NCBI GenBank assembly: GCA_025361105.1
Contig: JANYAW010000248.1
Span: 1 to 7,781 of the forward strand
Direction of reading: 5' to 3'
From: Rhodocyclaceae bacterium
GTDB lineage: Bacteria > Pseudomonadota > Gammaproteobacteria > Burkholderiales > Rhodocyclaceae
DNA: 7,781 nt
The translations under genes were made by a program, and so were the position numbers. The notes under the pieces were generated by a model, which was not told the origin of the DNA, ran no database searches, and saw nothing but the letters and a program-made list of their open reading frames with translations. Shown here piece after piece: positions 1 to 6,516 of the stretch (its first letter is position 1; every line of letters starts with the position of its first letter).

Positions 1-2
1 AG

Positions 3-320
3 TCAGTCGTGGTGTTTGACCGCGTCCGCGAGACCTTCAAAAAGAAACGCGGATTGACCACGCCGCAAGTGCTCGATCACGCCATTACCAGCACCATTTC
101 ACGCACCATCATCACCCACGGTTCGACGCAAATGATGGTCACATCGATGCTGATTTTTGGCGGCCCAACGCTACATTTCTTTGCGCTGGCGCTCACCATC
201 GGTATCTTGTTTGGCATCTACTCATCGGTGTTGGTAGCGAGTCCACTGGTGATGTGGCTGGGTGTTTCGCGCGAACAGTTCGTGCAGGTCAAAGTCGAGA
301 AGCAAGAAGCGGTAGTTTGA
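3..320 (+). CDS. secF: Protein translocase subunit SecF, C-terminal part (partial, 5' end outside window)
   Basis: This is the last 105 residues of SecF, the inner-membrane partner of SecD. SecDF joins SecYEG and uses the proton motive force to help pull proteins across the inner membrane. The frame is open to the left edge, so the gene begins upstream, and the GTG codons at 9 and 12 are internal. The visible part starts with the family block SVVVFDRVRETF, the conserved cytoplasmic stretch before the last two membrane helices. Then comes the ISRTIITHGST segment, and two hydrophobic segments around MMVTSMLIFGG and FFALALTIGILFGIYSS, ending in VASPLVMWLGV and a short charged tail. The layout matches the C terminus of RND-type SecF proteins. 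secD would be expected just upstream, outside the window. The gene converges on the DUF2322 gene with a gap of about 34 bp. The family call is very secure. Confidence 0.95.
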   Translation, partial: SVVVFDRVRETFKKKRGLTTPQVLDHAITSTISRTIITHGSTQMMVTSMLIFGGPTLHFFALALTIGILFGIYSSVLVASPLVMWLGVSREQFVQVKVEKQEAVV

Positions 321-335
321 CTTTTCGCTATCCGG

Positions 336-362
336 CTCAGGCCTCAAAGCGAGGCTATTGAG
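336..362. terminator. Candidate bidirectional hairpin between secF and the DUF2322 gene
   Basis: A GC-rich inverted repeat lies in the convergent gap: GCCTC (341-345), loop AAAGC, GAGGC (351-355). An outer arm CTCA (336-339) can pair with TGAG (359-362) across a small internal loop. It sits just after the secF stop and spans the stop codon of the opposing gene, so it could end transcription from both sides. Neither strand has a clear T run after the stem, so it is not a textbook intrinsic terminator. The assignment rests on position and dyad only. Confidence 0.3.
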
Positions 363-729
363 CGACTGTCGTATCAATCGCCGCCTGCGCCGAGGAATCA
401 TCCGGCGATGTCGCAAAATGATGTTTGACGCGCAACATGCCTGCGCCGTTGGCGATCATCGCTAACAAACGATCAATGTTTGGATGCTTGCCCGGATTCG
501 CCCGCGCATCATCGCTGTGCTCGGCAAAAATCTCCACGCCTTTCTTCGCCGCGTCGGCGGTAATCGCGCCGAATATTTGGCCGAGGTGGTTGTACACGGC
601 AAGCGAACCGGTTTGTCCTTGGCGGTTTTCAATCCGCGCCGCGACCGTATCGTCGGCGGCGATAAGTTCTAGCGCAGCGAGGTGCGATATGCGCGGAAGC
701 TGTTTAAGATTGGCAGCAAAGGTCGACAT
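355..729 (-). CDS. DUF2322 family protein, translationally coupled to purB
   Basis: This 124-residue protein has no known function; I assign it to DUF2322 from memory of the family's sequence style. The N-terminal half carries LKQLPRISHLAALELI and an IENRQGQTGSLAVY stretch that looks like a small beta-rich fold. The middle holds the block FAEHSDDARANPGKHPNIDRL, where GKHPNIDRLL is the most distinctive element. The last 20 or so residues (SPDDSSAQAAIDTTVAQ) look unstructured. There is no signal peptide or membrane segment, so it is probably cytoplasmic. Its ATG overlaps the purB stop by one base (TAATG), and a GGAGA ribosome site (735-739) lies inside the end of purB, five bases before the start. 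This indicates co-transcription and translational coupling. A link to purine metabolism or to AMP or IMP pools is only an inference from the neighbour. Confidence 0.85.
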   Translation of the reverse strand: MSTFAANLKQLPRISHLAALELIAADDTVAARIENRQGQTGSLAVYNHLGQIFGAITADAAKKGVEIFAEHSDDARANPGKHPNIDRLLAMIANGAGMLRVKHHFATSPDDSSAQAAIDTTVAQ

Positions 730-2096
730 TAAATTCTCCGCGCCAGTTCAGCGGCGAGGCCAATGTAGCTCGCCGGTGTCATTGCCAATAGCCGTTGCTT
801 CGCTTCCTCGGGAATCGCCAAACCACCGATGAATTCACGCAGCGCTTCCGGTGTTACGCCCTTGCCGCGCGTGAGCTCCTTGAGCTGCTCATAGGGATTT
901 TCCACGCCATAACAGCGCATCACTGTTTGCACTGGTTCGGCCAATACTTCCCATGCTTGATCCAAATCTTCGCTGAGGCGCTGCGGATTGGCTTCGAGTT
1001 TATTCAGCCCACGCATGCTTGAGTCGAGCGCGAGTAATGTGTAGCCAAATGCCACGCCGAGATTACGCAATACGGTGGAGTCGGAAAGATCGCGCTGCAA
1101 GCGTGACACCGGCAATTTTTCGGCAAGATGACGCAGCAGTGCATTGGCCAAACCAAGATTGCCTTCGGAGTTTTCAAAGTCAATCGGGTTCACTTTATGC
1201 GGCATGGTCGACGAACCGATTTCGCCATCTTTGAGCTTTTGTTTGAAATAGCCCAAGGAAATATATTGCCAAATATCACGATCAGCATCGAGCAATATCG
1301 TGTTGAAACGCGCCATCGCATCGAACAATTCCGCCATCGCGTCGTGCGGTTCAATTTGTATGGTGTAGGGATTGAATTCGAGGCCGAAGCTTTCGATGAA
1401 CTGTCGGTTGAATTGTTCCCAATCGAGCGCCGGATAGGCCAACAGATGCGCGTTGTAGTTGCCCACCGCGCCGTTGAATTTGGCCGTCAGCGAGACCTCG
1501 GCAATGTTCTTTCGCGCACGAATTAAACGTGCGGCGATGTTGGCCATTTCTTTGCCCAATGTCGTCGGTGTCGCGCTTTGTCCGTGCGTGTGCGCGAGCA
1601 TCGGCAGTGTGGCGAGTTGATGTGCCAGTTCACGAAATCTGGCGATTATTTGATCGAACGCGGGCAGCATTGTGAGGCTCACCGCTTCGCTCAACATCAA
1701 GGCATGGGAGACGTTATTGATGTCTTCCGAGGTGCAAGCGAAGTGAATAAACTCGCGGGCGGCCATCGCTTCTGCATTGGCCGCCAAACGATCTTTCAGC
1801 CAATATTCCATCGCCTTGACATCATGGTTGGTGCGCGCTTCGATAGTCTTGATGGCTTGTGCATCGGCTTCGGAAAAGCTGCTGACGACAGCATCAAGCT
1901 CGGCAATCGTTGCTGCAGAAAACGTGGCGCACTCGGCGATTTCCGATGCCGCAGCAAGCGCTTTGAGCCATGCAATCTCAACCCGAACGCGATTTTTGAT
2001 GAGGCCGAATTCGGAAAAATGCAAACGCAATGCGTCGACTTTGCTGGCATAACGGCCGTCGAGCGGTGAGAGTGCTGTGAGAGTTGAAATAGACAT
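729..2096 (-). CDS. purB: Adenylosuccinate lyase
   Basis: PurB acts twice in purine synthesis, releasing fumarate from SAICAR and from adenylosuccinate to give AICAR and AMP. From the ATG at 2096 the protein has 455 residues, against 456 in E. coli, and begins MSISTLTALSPLDGRYASKV, the normal start for this enzyme. The open frame reaches further up to a TTG at 2147, but those 17 residues do not resemble the family. Visible landmarks are the TNHDVKAMEYWL region near 90, FIHFACTSEDINN near 116-128, and LAHTHGQSATPTT with the general-acid histidine at 171. The fumarase/aspartase superfamily signature SSTMPHKVNP lies at 295-304, including the mobile-loop catalytic serine. RDLSDSTVLRN follows near 335-345. 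It is the homotetrameric cytosolic enzyme of the gamma/beta type. The gene is full length with no frameshift and is the first gene of an operon with the DUF2322 gene. Confidence 0.98.
   Translation of the reverse strand: MSISTLTALSPLDGRYASKVDALRLHFSEFGLIKNRVRVEIAWLKALAAASEIAECATFSAATIAELDAVVSSFSEADAQAIKTIEARTNHDVKAMEYWLKDRLAANAEAMAAREFIHFACTSEDINNVSHALMLSEAVSLTMLPAFDQIIARFRELAHQLATLPMLAHTHGQSATPTTLGKEMANIAARLIRARKNIAEVSLTAKFNGAVGNYNAHLLAYPALDWEQFNRQFIESFGLEFNPYTIQIEPHDAMAELFDAMARFNTILLDADRDIWQYISLGYFKQKLKDGEIGSSTMPHKVNPIDFENSEGNLGLANALLRHLAEKLPVSRLQRDLSDSTVLRNLGVAFGYTLLALDSSMRGLNKLEANPQRLSEDLDQAWEVLAEPVQTVMRCYGVENPYEQLKELTRGKGVTPEALREFIGGLAIPEEAKQRLLAMTPASYIGLAAELARRI
735..739 (-). promoter_or_regulatory. 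Ribosome binding site of the DUF2322 gene inside the purB 3' end
   Basis: On the minus strand GGAGA is followed by five bases and the ATG at 729. It is made of the last purB codons, so ribosomes ending purB sit directly over the next start. It supports the ATG at 729 as the true start. Confidence 0.7.
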
Positions 2097-2168
2097 AAAT
2101 TTCAGCGGATAAGCTACACAAATATGCGACGCAAAAGAGGAGCGCAAATGACGGCGCTTGAAGCCACG

Positions 2169-2174
2169 ATTTTA
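2169..2174 (-). promoter_or_regulatory. Candidate -10 element for purB
   Basis: Read on the minus strand this is TAAAAT, five of six matches to the sigma70 -10 consensus, about 70 bases before the purB ATG. No good -35 lies at 16-18 bp. A second, weaker pair (TTGCGC at 2142-2147, TATTTG at 2119-2124, spacer 17) is nearer the gene. I see no certain PurR-type operator in the gap from 2097 to 2285. Confidence 0.3.
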
Positions 2175-2241
2175 ACCCGTGCTCAGTCAGTGTGCTTGAG
2201 GACGACTACTGGCATGAGAACGATTGTGGGCGCTTGTGCGT

Positions 2242-2247
2242 TATAGT
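2242..2247 (+). promoter_or_regulatory. Candidate -10 element for the GST gene
   Basis: TATAGT matches the sigma70 -10 consensus at five of six bases and would give a leader of about 30 bases before the ATG at 2286. There is no recognisable -35 at the right distance, so the promoter may be weak or activator dependent. No clear Shine-Dalgarno sequence precedes the gene. Confidence 0.35.
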
Positions 2248-2285
2248 CAGCGCATCCCGTAGTCTAGTTACACAAAGCCAAACCC

Positions 2286-2894
2286 ATGAAACTTATCGGC
2301 TCACTGACCAGTCCCTATGTTCGCAAAGTGCGCATTGTGCTTGCCGAGAAAAAACTCGAATGTGCGTTTGAATTGGATTCACCCTGGACCGCTGAGACAA
2401 AAATACCAACCGTCAATCCGCTTGGCAAAGTGCCGGTGCTGCTGCTCGACGACGGCACGCCGTTATACGACTCGCGAGTGATTGTGGAGTATCTGGATTC
2501 GACCACTGCCAACAATCGACTGATTCCCGCCAATGGCCGCGAGCGCTTGATGGTGCGACGCTGGGAAGCGCTTGCCGATGGCATCAATGATGCAGCAGCG
2601 AGTGCGTTTCTCGAAGCGAAACGCGTGGCAGAACAGCAAAGTGCGGAATGGATTTCGCGGCAGCGTGGAAAAATTTCTTCGGGGCTGAAGGTGATGTCCG
2701 ATGAACTCGGAAACCAATCTTGGTGTCATGCCAAGGGATTCAGTCTGGCCGATATTGCGGCCGGTGTGGCGCTTGGCTATATTGATTTTCGCTATCCGGA
2801 TATTCGGTGGCGCGGGCAATATCCAAATCTGGCCAAACTCTCAGACAAGCTGATGTTGCGCGCATCGTTTATCGACACGGTGCCGGTTGCCTAA
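2286..2894 (+). CDS. Glutathione S-transferase family protein (YibF-like)
   Basis: This 202-residue cytosolic protein has the two-domain GST layout and closely resembles E. coli YibF (same length). The thioredoxin-like domain covers about residues 1-80. It opens with KLIGSLTSPYVRKVRIVLAEK, where the serine after LT is the likely thiol-activating residue. GKVPVL follows with the cis-proline at 50, then YDSRVIVEYL with the DS pair (62-63) that binds the glutathione gamma-glutamyl group. The helical domain runs from about 85 to the end and includes RRWEALADGI and FSLADIAAGVALGYIDFR, the N-capping box region near 153-157. The natural substrate is unknown for this group, so transferase or peroxidase activity is inferred only from the fold. 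It is divergent from purB, and its stop codon overlaps the opposing gene by 4 bp. The ATG at 2286 starts exactly at the conserved strand. Confidence 0.92.
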   Translation: MKLIGSLTSPYVRKVRIVLAEKKLECAFELDSPWTAETKIPTVNPLGKVPVLLLDDGTPLYDSRVIVEYLDSTTANNRLIPANGRERLMVRRWEALADGINDAAASAFLEAKRVAEQQSAEWISRQRGKISSGLKVMSDELGNQSWCHAKGFSLADIAAGVALGYIDFRYPDIRWRGQYPNLAKLSDKLMLRASFIDTVPVA

Positions 2895-3313
2895 CGGTGA
2901 TTTGAGGAATCAAGTTCCTTCATCAATCGCTCAAGCAGTTCGGTCTTGGCGCGGGATTTCAGTGTGGCCGTCAAATCGTCGGCCAAAGATTGAATGGCAA
3001 TTGGCAACTCGGATTCCAACCATTTATCCAACGCAGCGGAAATCGCCGCGTGTTGATTCGCACGTAGCGCACTCGACGGCCCGGCGCTGCGCCTGTTGCC
3101 AAACTCGGTGGTGTCGACCACTTCAGTCAGCACCGGCAAATCATCCGTCGGACTTGCAACATCAGCACCTGCAACAAATACACGATGTCGTCGCATCAAT
3201 GCGTCAGCTTGACTGAGCACTGCGCGTGTGCCATCGCCGTCGGCTGTTTGCGAGCCGCTTTGACGGCGTGTCGTCAGCACCAACTGGCGCTCTGCCTCAT
3301 CGTCGACATTCAT
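2891..3313 (-). CDS. Small uncharacterised protein downstream of holC (LPVLTEVV motif, DUF2486-like)
   Basis: This 140-residue protein has no function I can assign. The first 30 residues are polar and probably disordered. Two blocks look conserved: ADALMRRHRVFVAGA at about 36-50 and DDLPVLTEVV at 57-66. The second block recalls small betaproteobacterial proteins of the DUF2486 type that often lie beside holC; this is recall, not a search. Residues 95-135 (DKWLESELPIAIQ through LKSRAKTELLERL) form a charged, helix-prone tail that could mediate protein contacts. There is no signal peptide or membrane segment. Its ATG overlaps the holC TGA as ATGA, and AAGGA (3323-3327) is a well-placed ribosome site nine bases ahead. 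Both support a real, coupled gene as the third member of a pepA-holC operon. The end overlaps the GST stop by 4 bp. Confidence 0.72.
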   Translation of the reverse strand: MNVDDEAERQLVLTTRRQSGSQTADGDGTRAVLSQADALMRRHRVFVAGADVASPTDDLPVLTEVVDTTEFGNRRSAGPSSALRANQHAAISAALDKWLESELPIAIQSLADDLTATLKSRAKTELLERLMKELDSSNHR

Positions 3314-3741
3314 GATGACAATTCCTTCGCCGCGTTTCGTGCTTCGATAGACAATCCACTTTTTTTATAGCTGATAAATCGCGCGCGACCGGCTGCAACG
3401 ATTGTGGAATCGAGGCTGACGATTTCCACTAGCTCGGCAATCTGATCAAGATGTGCCGGAATTTCATCCGACAAATTGAGCACCATGGTGTGCGGCCATT
3501 GTGCTTTCGCTTCGCGGCAAAATACTATCGGCGTTTGTGAACTCAGCACATCCTCCTGCGTGCAATGTGGCGTGAAACTTGTCGGCGCTTGCTCCCACAA
3601 AAGCCGATCAAGGCGCTCGGCGTGTTGTGGGTTGGGCACGAAAACCGCAACGCCAGCATCCGTTGCGCGTGGCAAATTCAGCCACGAAGCTGCCGCGCGC
3701 AGACGGTCGTGCACATCATGCAAAAACACCACGCGAGTCAT
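3310..3741 (-). CDS. holC: DNA polymerase III subunit chi
   Basis: Chi binds psi (HolD) and single-stranded DNA-binding protein, linking the clamp-loader complex of the replicase to SSB-coated template. The product has 143 residues (E. coli 147). It begins with the beta strand MTRVVFLHDV and carries VAVFVPNPQHAERLDRLLWE, the family's nucleotide-fold-like core, then APTSFTPHC, the usual W-x(3,5)-SFxPH element. The second half (TPIVFC, TMVLNLSDEIP, AELVEIVSLDSTIVAAGRARFISYKK) follows the normal chi order. It lies 30 bp after pepA and overlaps the next gene by ATGA. A GGTGA ribosome site (3746-3750) precedes the ATG by four bases. In the same gap a four-codon reading frame (ATG at 3752) ends on the holC start, probably by chance. 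The sequence is divergent from E. coli, but context and motifs agree. Confidence 0.93.
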   Translation of the reverse strand: MTRVVFLHDVHDRLRAAASWLNLPRATDAGVAVFVPNPQHAERLDRLLWEQAPTSFTPHCTQEDVLSSQTPIVFCREAKAQWPHTMVLNLSDEIPAHLDQIAELVEIVSLDSTIVAAGRARFISYKKSGLSIEARNAAKELSS

Positions 3742-3771
3742 AGGCTCACCATAACTTTGAGATACTCAGGC

Positions 3772-5289
3772 TCAAGCTTTTTTGCTGCGCGCAGATTTGG
3801 TTTGCTTGGCACGCTGAATCAGAAAGTGCGTTAGCAGCGGAACCGGGCGACCCGTCGCACCTTTTTCCTTGCCGGATTTCCAGGCCGTGCCAGCGACATC
3901 CAAATGGGCCCAAGTATATTTTTCGGTGAAGCGCGAAAGAAAACGAGCTGCTGTAATCGAGCCACCCGCACGTCCGGCGATATTCGCCATGTCGGCAAAA
4001 TTGCTCTTCAAGCCTTCCTGATATTCCTCGAACAAAGGCATTTGCCAAGCGCGGTCACCTGACACCTGACCGGCCTCGAGCAGCTCGGCGGCGAAACTAT
4101 CGTTGTTGGAAAAAAGGCCACTGGTAATGTTGCCCAAGGCAATTACACAAGCGCCAGTGAGCGTCGCGATATCCACCACGCAGGCAGGATCAAAGCGTTC
4201 TGCATAGGTCAGCGCATCGCACAAAACCAATCGTCCTTCGGCATCGGTGTTGAGAATTTCTATGCTCAGGCCCGCCATCGAAGTAACAATATCGCCGGGC
4301 TTGGTGGCTTTGCTGCCGGGCATGTTCTCAGCCGCTGCAATGATGCCGATGAGATTGATAGGCAACTTCATCAATGCGACTGCCTTCATGGTACCCAACA
4401 CACTGCCAGCGCCGCACATGTCGTATTTCATTTCGTCCATTTCCGGCCCGGCTTTTAGCGAAATGCCACCAGTGTCAAAGGTAATTCCCTTGCCCACCAA
4501 CACCACCGGCTTGTCACCTTTCTTGCCCAACATATGGCGTAGGACGATGAGTTTTGGCGGCTCGTGCGAGCCCCGGGCGACCGACAGCAAAGTGTTCATG
4601 CCCATCGCTGCCATTTCGTCGCGATCAAGAATTTCGACCCGCAAACCAAAATCCTTGGCTAGTGCTTGCGCTTGTTCGGCGAGATAAGTCGGCGTACAAA
4701 TATTGCCTGGCAGATTGCCTAAATCGCGCGTGAAGTTTGCGCCATTCGCCATTGCTTCGCCTTGCATCAAACCTTCGCTCGCAGCTGTCGCATCGGCCGC
4801 GCGGGCAAAGCCAAACTCAAGTTTTTTCAATGCCTGCTTAGCCGAATCCGGTTTGGATTTGAGTTGATCAAAACGATACGAGACTTCGTGCGCAACCAAC
4901 GTCGCTTGCCGTGTGCGCCATGCTGCATCGCGTTTCCTGACTTTCAAATCAACCAAGAACAAGGCCGCATCCTGACCGCCCTGAGAATTCAATTGCCTCA
5001 CCGCTGTCGCAATTGCGGTTCGGTATTGCGCTTCGGCGAAACTAGACTCGTTGCCAAGTCCGACCAACAAAACGCGCGCCGCTTGCACACCAGCAACACC
5101 ATGCAGCAGCAATGTCGTCCCGGATTTGCCATCCATGTCGCCTTGGCTCATCAAATTGCTCAAGTATTTTTTCGATGCCGCATCAATACTTTCAGCCGCA
5201 GCGGACAGCTTGCGGTTTTCATAAATGCCGACGACTACGCAGGCGCTGCGTGCTTTTTCTGGGCTACCACTCTTTATGCTAAATTTCAC
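3772..5289 (-). CDS. pepA: Leucyl aminopeptidase (M17 family), GTG start
   Basis: PepA is a hexameric cytosolic enzyme with two metal ions that removes N-terminal residues, preferably leucine, from peptides. In E. coli it also binds DNA in carAB regulation and Xer recombination; whether it does so here is not shown. I place the start at the GTG at 5289, since KFSIKSGSPEKARSACVVVG is the family N terminus and GGGAG lies six bases ahead. The frame continues up to an ATG at 5319, but that adds ten unrelated residues. The 505-residue product (E. coli 503) has an N-terminal macro-like domain to about 160 and the catalytic domain after it. Metal ligands are K267, D272, D290, D349 and E351, and catalytic residues are K279 and R353. 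The signature NTDAEGRL is at 347-354. All key residues are present. The tail (QTKSARSKKA) is lysine-rich. It heads an operon with holC. Confidence 0.97.
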   Translation of the reverse strand: MKFSIKSGSPEKARSACVVVGIYENRKLSAAAESIDAASKKYLSNLMSQGDMDGKSGTTLLLHGVAGVQAARVLLVGLGNESSFAEAQYRTAIATAVRQLNSQGGQDAALFLVDLKVRKRDAAWRTRQATLVAHEVSYRFDQLKSKPDSAKQALKKLEFGFARAADATAASEGLMQGEAMANGANFTRDLGNLPGNICTPTYLAEQAQALAKDFGLRVEILDRDEMAAMGMNTLLSVARGSHEPPKLIVLRHMLGKKGDKPVVLVGKGITFDTGGISLKAGPEMDEMKYDMCGAGSVLGTMKAVALMKLPINLIGIIAAAENMPGSKATKPGDIVTSMAGLSIEILNTDAEGRLVLCDALTYAERFDPACVVDIATLTGACVIALGNITSGLFSNNDSFAAELLEAGQVSGDRAWQMPLFEEYQEGLKSNFADMANIAGRAGGSITAARFLSRFTEKYTWAHLDVAGTAWKSGKEKGATGRPVPLLTHFLIQRAKQTKSARSKKA

Positions 5290-5295
5290 CGTTAG

Positions 5296-5300
5296 CTCCC
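5296..5300 (-). promoter_or_regulatory. Ribosome binding site that fixes the pepA GTG start
   Basis: GGGAG on the minus strand ends six bases before the GTG at 5289. The upstream in-frame ATG at 5319 has no comparable site. This is the strongest Shine-Dalgarno sequence in the window and decides the start. Confidence 0.75.
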
Positions 5301-5345
5301 GTTTGGTTGATGACCACATGTTTATGTTCGCGCTTCTGTTCCTTA

Positions 5346-5359
5346 TGGCGCTTACGCCA
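5346..5359. promoter_or_regulatory. Short dyad in the pepA/lptF divergent gap, likely 5' hairpin of the pepA mRNA
   Basis: TGGCG and CGCCA flank four bases, giving a perfect five-pair stem with a four-base loop. If the pepA promoter at 5369-5398 is right, the transcript would start near 5362 and carry this stem-loop almost at its 5' end. As DNA the dyad could equally be a small operator serving one or both genes. Nothing in the sequence tells these apart. Confidence 0.4.
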
Positions 5360-5368
5360 ATCCTTCGG

Positions 5369-5398
5369 ATTATCCTCGGAAGTTTTCAAACAAGTCAA
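5369..5398 (-). promoter_or_regulatory. Sigma70-type promoter for pepA-holC and the downstream gene
   Basis: On the minus strand the -35 is TTGACT (5393-5398) and the -10 is GATAAT (5369-5374), each five of six consensus matches, with an 18-bp spacer. Transcription would begin near 5362, leaving a leader of roughly 70 bases before the GTG. This is the best promoter I can see in the window. No equally good promoter for lptF is visible in the same gap from 5290 to 5412. Confidence 0.6.
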
Positions 5399-5412
5399 AG
5401 ACTCGCGCCGCA

Positions 5413-6498
5413 ATGAAGATTTACGAACGCGCCGCCAGACGCGAATTCATCACCACCGCTACTGCCGTTTTCTTCGTGCTGTTCGCTGTTATGTTGGCGA
5501 CCCAGTTGATACGGCTGCTTTCGCGTGCGGCAGGCGGCAAAATCGCCGCTGAATCTGTCGCCGCCTTGCTTGGCTTTGGTTCGATTGGCTACATGGCGAT
5601 TTTGCTGTCGCTAACCTTGTTTATCGCTGTCTTGATGACGATATCGCGCTGGTATCGCGATTCGGAAATGGTGATTTGGTTGTCGTCCGGCATCCCGTTG
5701 ACTGCATGGGTACGACCCGTGCTGTCGTTTGCTGCACCGATGGTCGTGTTGATTGCCGTTTTGTCGATTTTTCTCGCCCCGTGGGCCGCCGAGCGCAGCG
5801 AGCTTTATCGGCAACGCATGGATCAGCGCGACGACTTGAGTCGATTGTCGCCCGGCGCGTTTAACGAATCCAGCTCGGCGGATCGCGTATTTTTTGTTGA
5901 ATCGGTGGCCGGAACGCAAGACTTGGTGAAGAACGTTTTTGTTAGTTCGATGCAACATCAACGACTTGGCGTAATTGCGACCGCGCAAGGCCGCACGGAA
6001 GTCGCACCAAACGGCGACCGATTTTTGGTGCTCGAAAACGGGCGACGCTATGAAGGCGAGCCCGGCAGCCCTGAATACCGCGTGATGGAATTTGACCGCT
6101 ACGCATTTCGCATCGAAGCCAAAGAAGCTGCAGGCCAAGATGTGTCGCCGCGCGGTCGTCCGGTGTGGGATTTGATTACGGAGCCGACGCCCCGACATTT
6201 GGCCGAATTATTGTGGCGCGTTGGTCTGCCGCTCACGGCATTGATTCTCGCGCTGCTGGCGATCCCATTGGCTTTCGTCAATCCACGTGCCGGACGTGCC
6301 AACAACCTGATTTTTGCGCTATTAAGTTACATGGTTTACAACAATTTTTTGTCGGTCAGCCAAGCCTGGGTCGCGCAAGGAAAAATTCCGTTTTGGCTAG
6401 GTGTCAGCGCCATCCATTTGGCAATGATCTTGTTATTGCTGGCGCTGTTTTTTGTGCGCCAATACCCTTTGCGCTTGGCACGTCGATCATGGTTCTGA
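5413..6498 (+). CDS. lptF: LPS export ABC transporter permease LptF
   Basis: LptF pairs with LptG and two copies of the ATPase LptB to lift lipopolysaccharide from the outer leaflet of the inner membrane and pass it through LptC and LptA to the outer membrane. The product has 361 residues (E. coli 366). It has the expected layout: three membrane helices at about 13-35, 55-78 and 100-122, a periplasmic jelly-roll domain at about 125-260, and three helices at about 265-288, 297-316 and 327-349. The cytoplasmic coupling segment SRWYRDSEMVIWLSSGIP (78-95) is the part that contacts LptB. The start ATG gives MKIYERAARREF, typical for the family, although no clear ribosome site precedes it. It is divergent from pepA and followed by lptG after four bases. 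The stop codon lies within the first copy of a 14-bp tandem repeat. Confidence 0.96.
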   Translation: MKIYERAARREFITTATAVFFVLFAVMLATQLIRLLSRAAGGKIAAESVAALLGFGSIGYMAILLSLTLFIAVLMTISRWYRDSEMVIWLSSGIPLTAWVRPVLSFAAPMVVLIAVLSIFLAPWAAERSELYRQRMDQRDDLSRLSPGAFNESSSADRVFFVESVAGTQDLVKNVFVSSMQHQRLGVIATAQGRTEVAPNGDRFLVLENGRRYEGEPGSPEYRVMEFDRYAFRIEAKEAAGQDVSPRGRPVWDLITEPTPRHLAELLWRVGLPLTALILALLAIPLAFVNPRAGRANNLIFALLSYMVYNNFLSVSQAWVAQGKIPFWLGVSAIHLAMILLLLALFFVRQYPLRLARRSWF

Positions 6499-6516
6499 AG
6501 ACGTGGTTCTAAAGAC
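6489..6516 (+). repeat. 14-bp tandem duplication at the lptF/lptG junction
   Basis: Two adjacent 14-base units, ATGGTTCTGAAGAC (6489-6502) and GTGGTTCTAAAGAC (6503-6516), differ at only two positions. The first contains the lptF stop and an ATG. The second begins with the GTG that fits the start of LptG. Because 14 is not a multiple of three, the ATG of the first unit is out of frame with lptG and ends after seven codons at the TAA at 6510-6512. Confidence 0.85.

Noticed and set aside
425..832. Plus-strand reading frame over the DUF2322 gene and the purB end
   Set aside because: The minus-strand genes have clear family matches and coupling signals; this frame has none.
1578..2069. Long plus-strand reading frame (163 codons) opposite purB
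   Set aside because: It lies wholly antisense to a full-length, highly conserved enzyme, has cysteine- and histidine-rich low-quality protein and no family resemblance.
2097..2147. 17-residue N-terminal extension of PurB from a TTG codon
   Set aside because: Family members begin at the MSISTLTALSPLDGRY position; the extension has no similarity and would place the start far from the normal site.
2887..3216. Plus-strand reading frame opposite the small gene after holC
   Set aside because: The minus-strand gene has an ATGA overlap with holC, a ribosome site and plausible motifs. The plus-strand product looks random.
3738..3752. Four-codon minus-strand frame in the pepA-holC gap whose stop overlaps the holC ATG
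   Set aside because: A leader peptide is possible, but the frame has no ribosome site of its own and a frame this short is expected by chance.
4762..5295. Plus-strand reading frame of 177 codons opposite pepA
   Set aside because: It is the antisense shadow of pepA, with no recognisable domain or ribosome site.
5611..6198. Minus-strand reading frame of 195 codons opposite lptF
   Set aside because: It is a shadow of lptF; the product is rich in Arg, His and Cys in the manner of noncoding frames.
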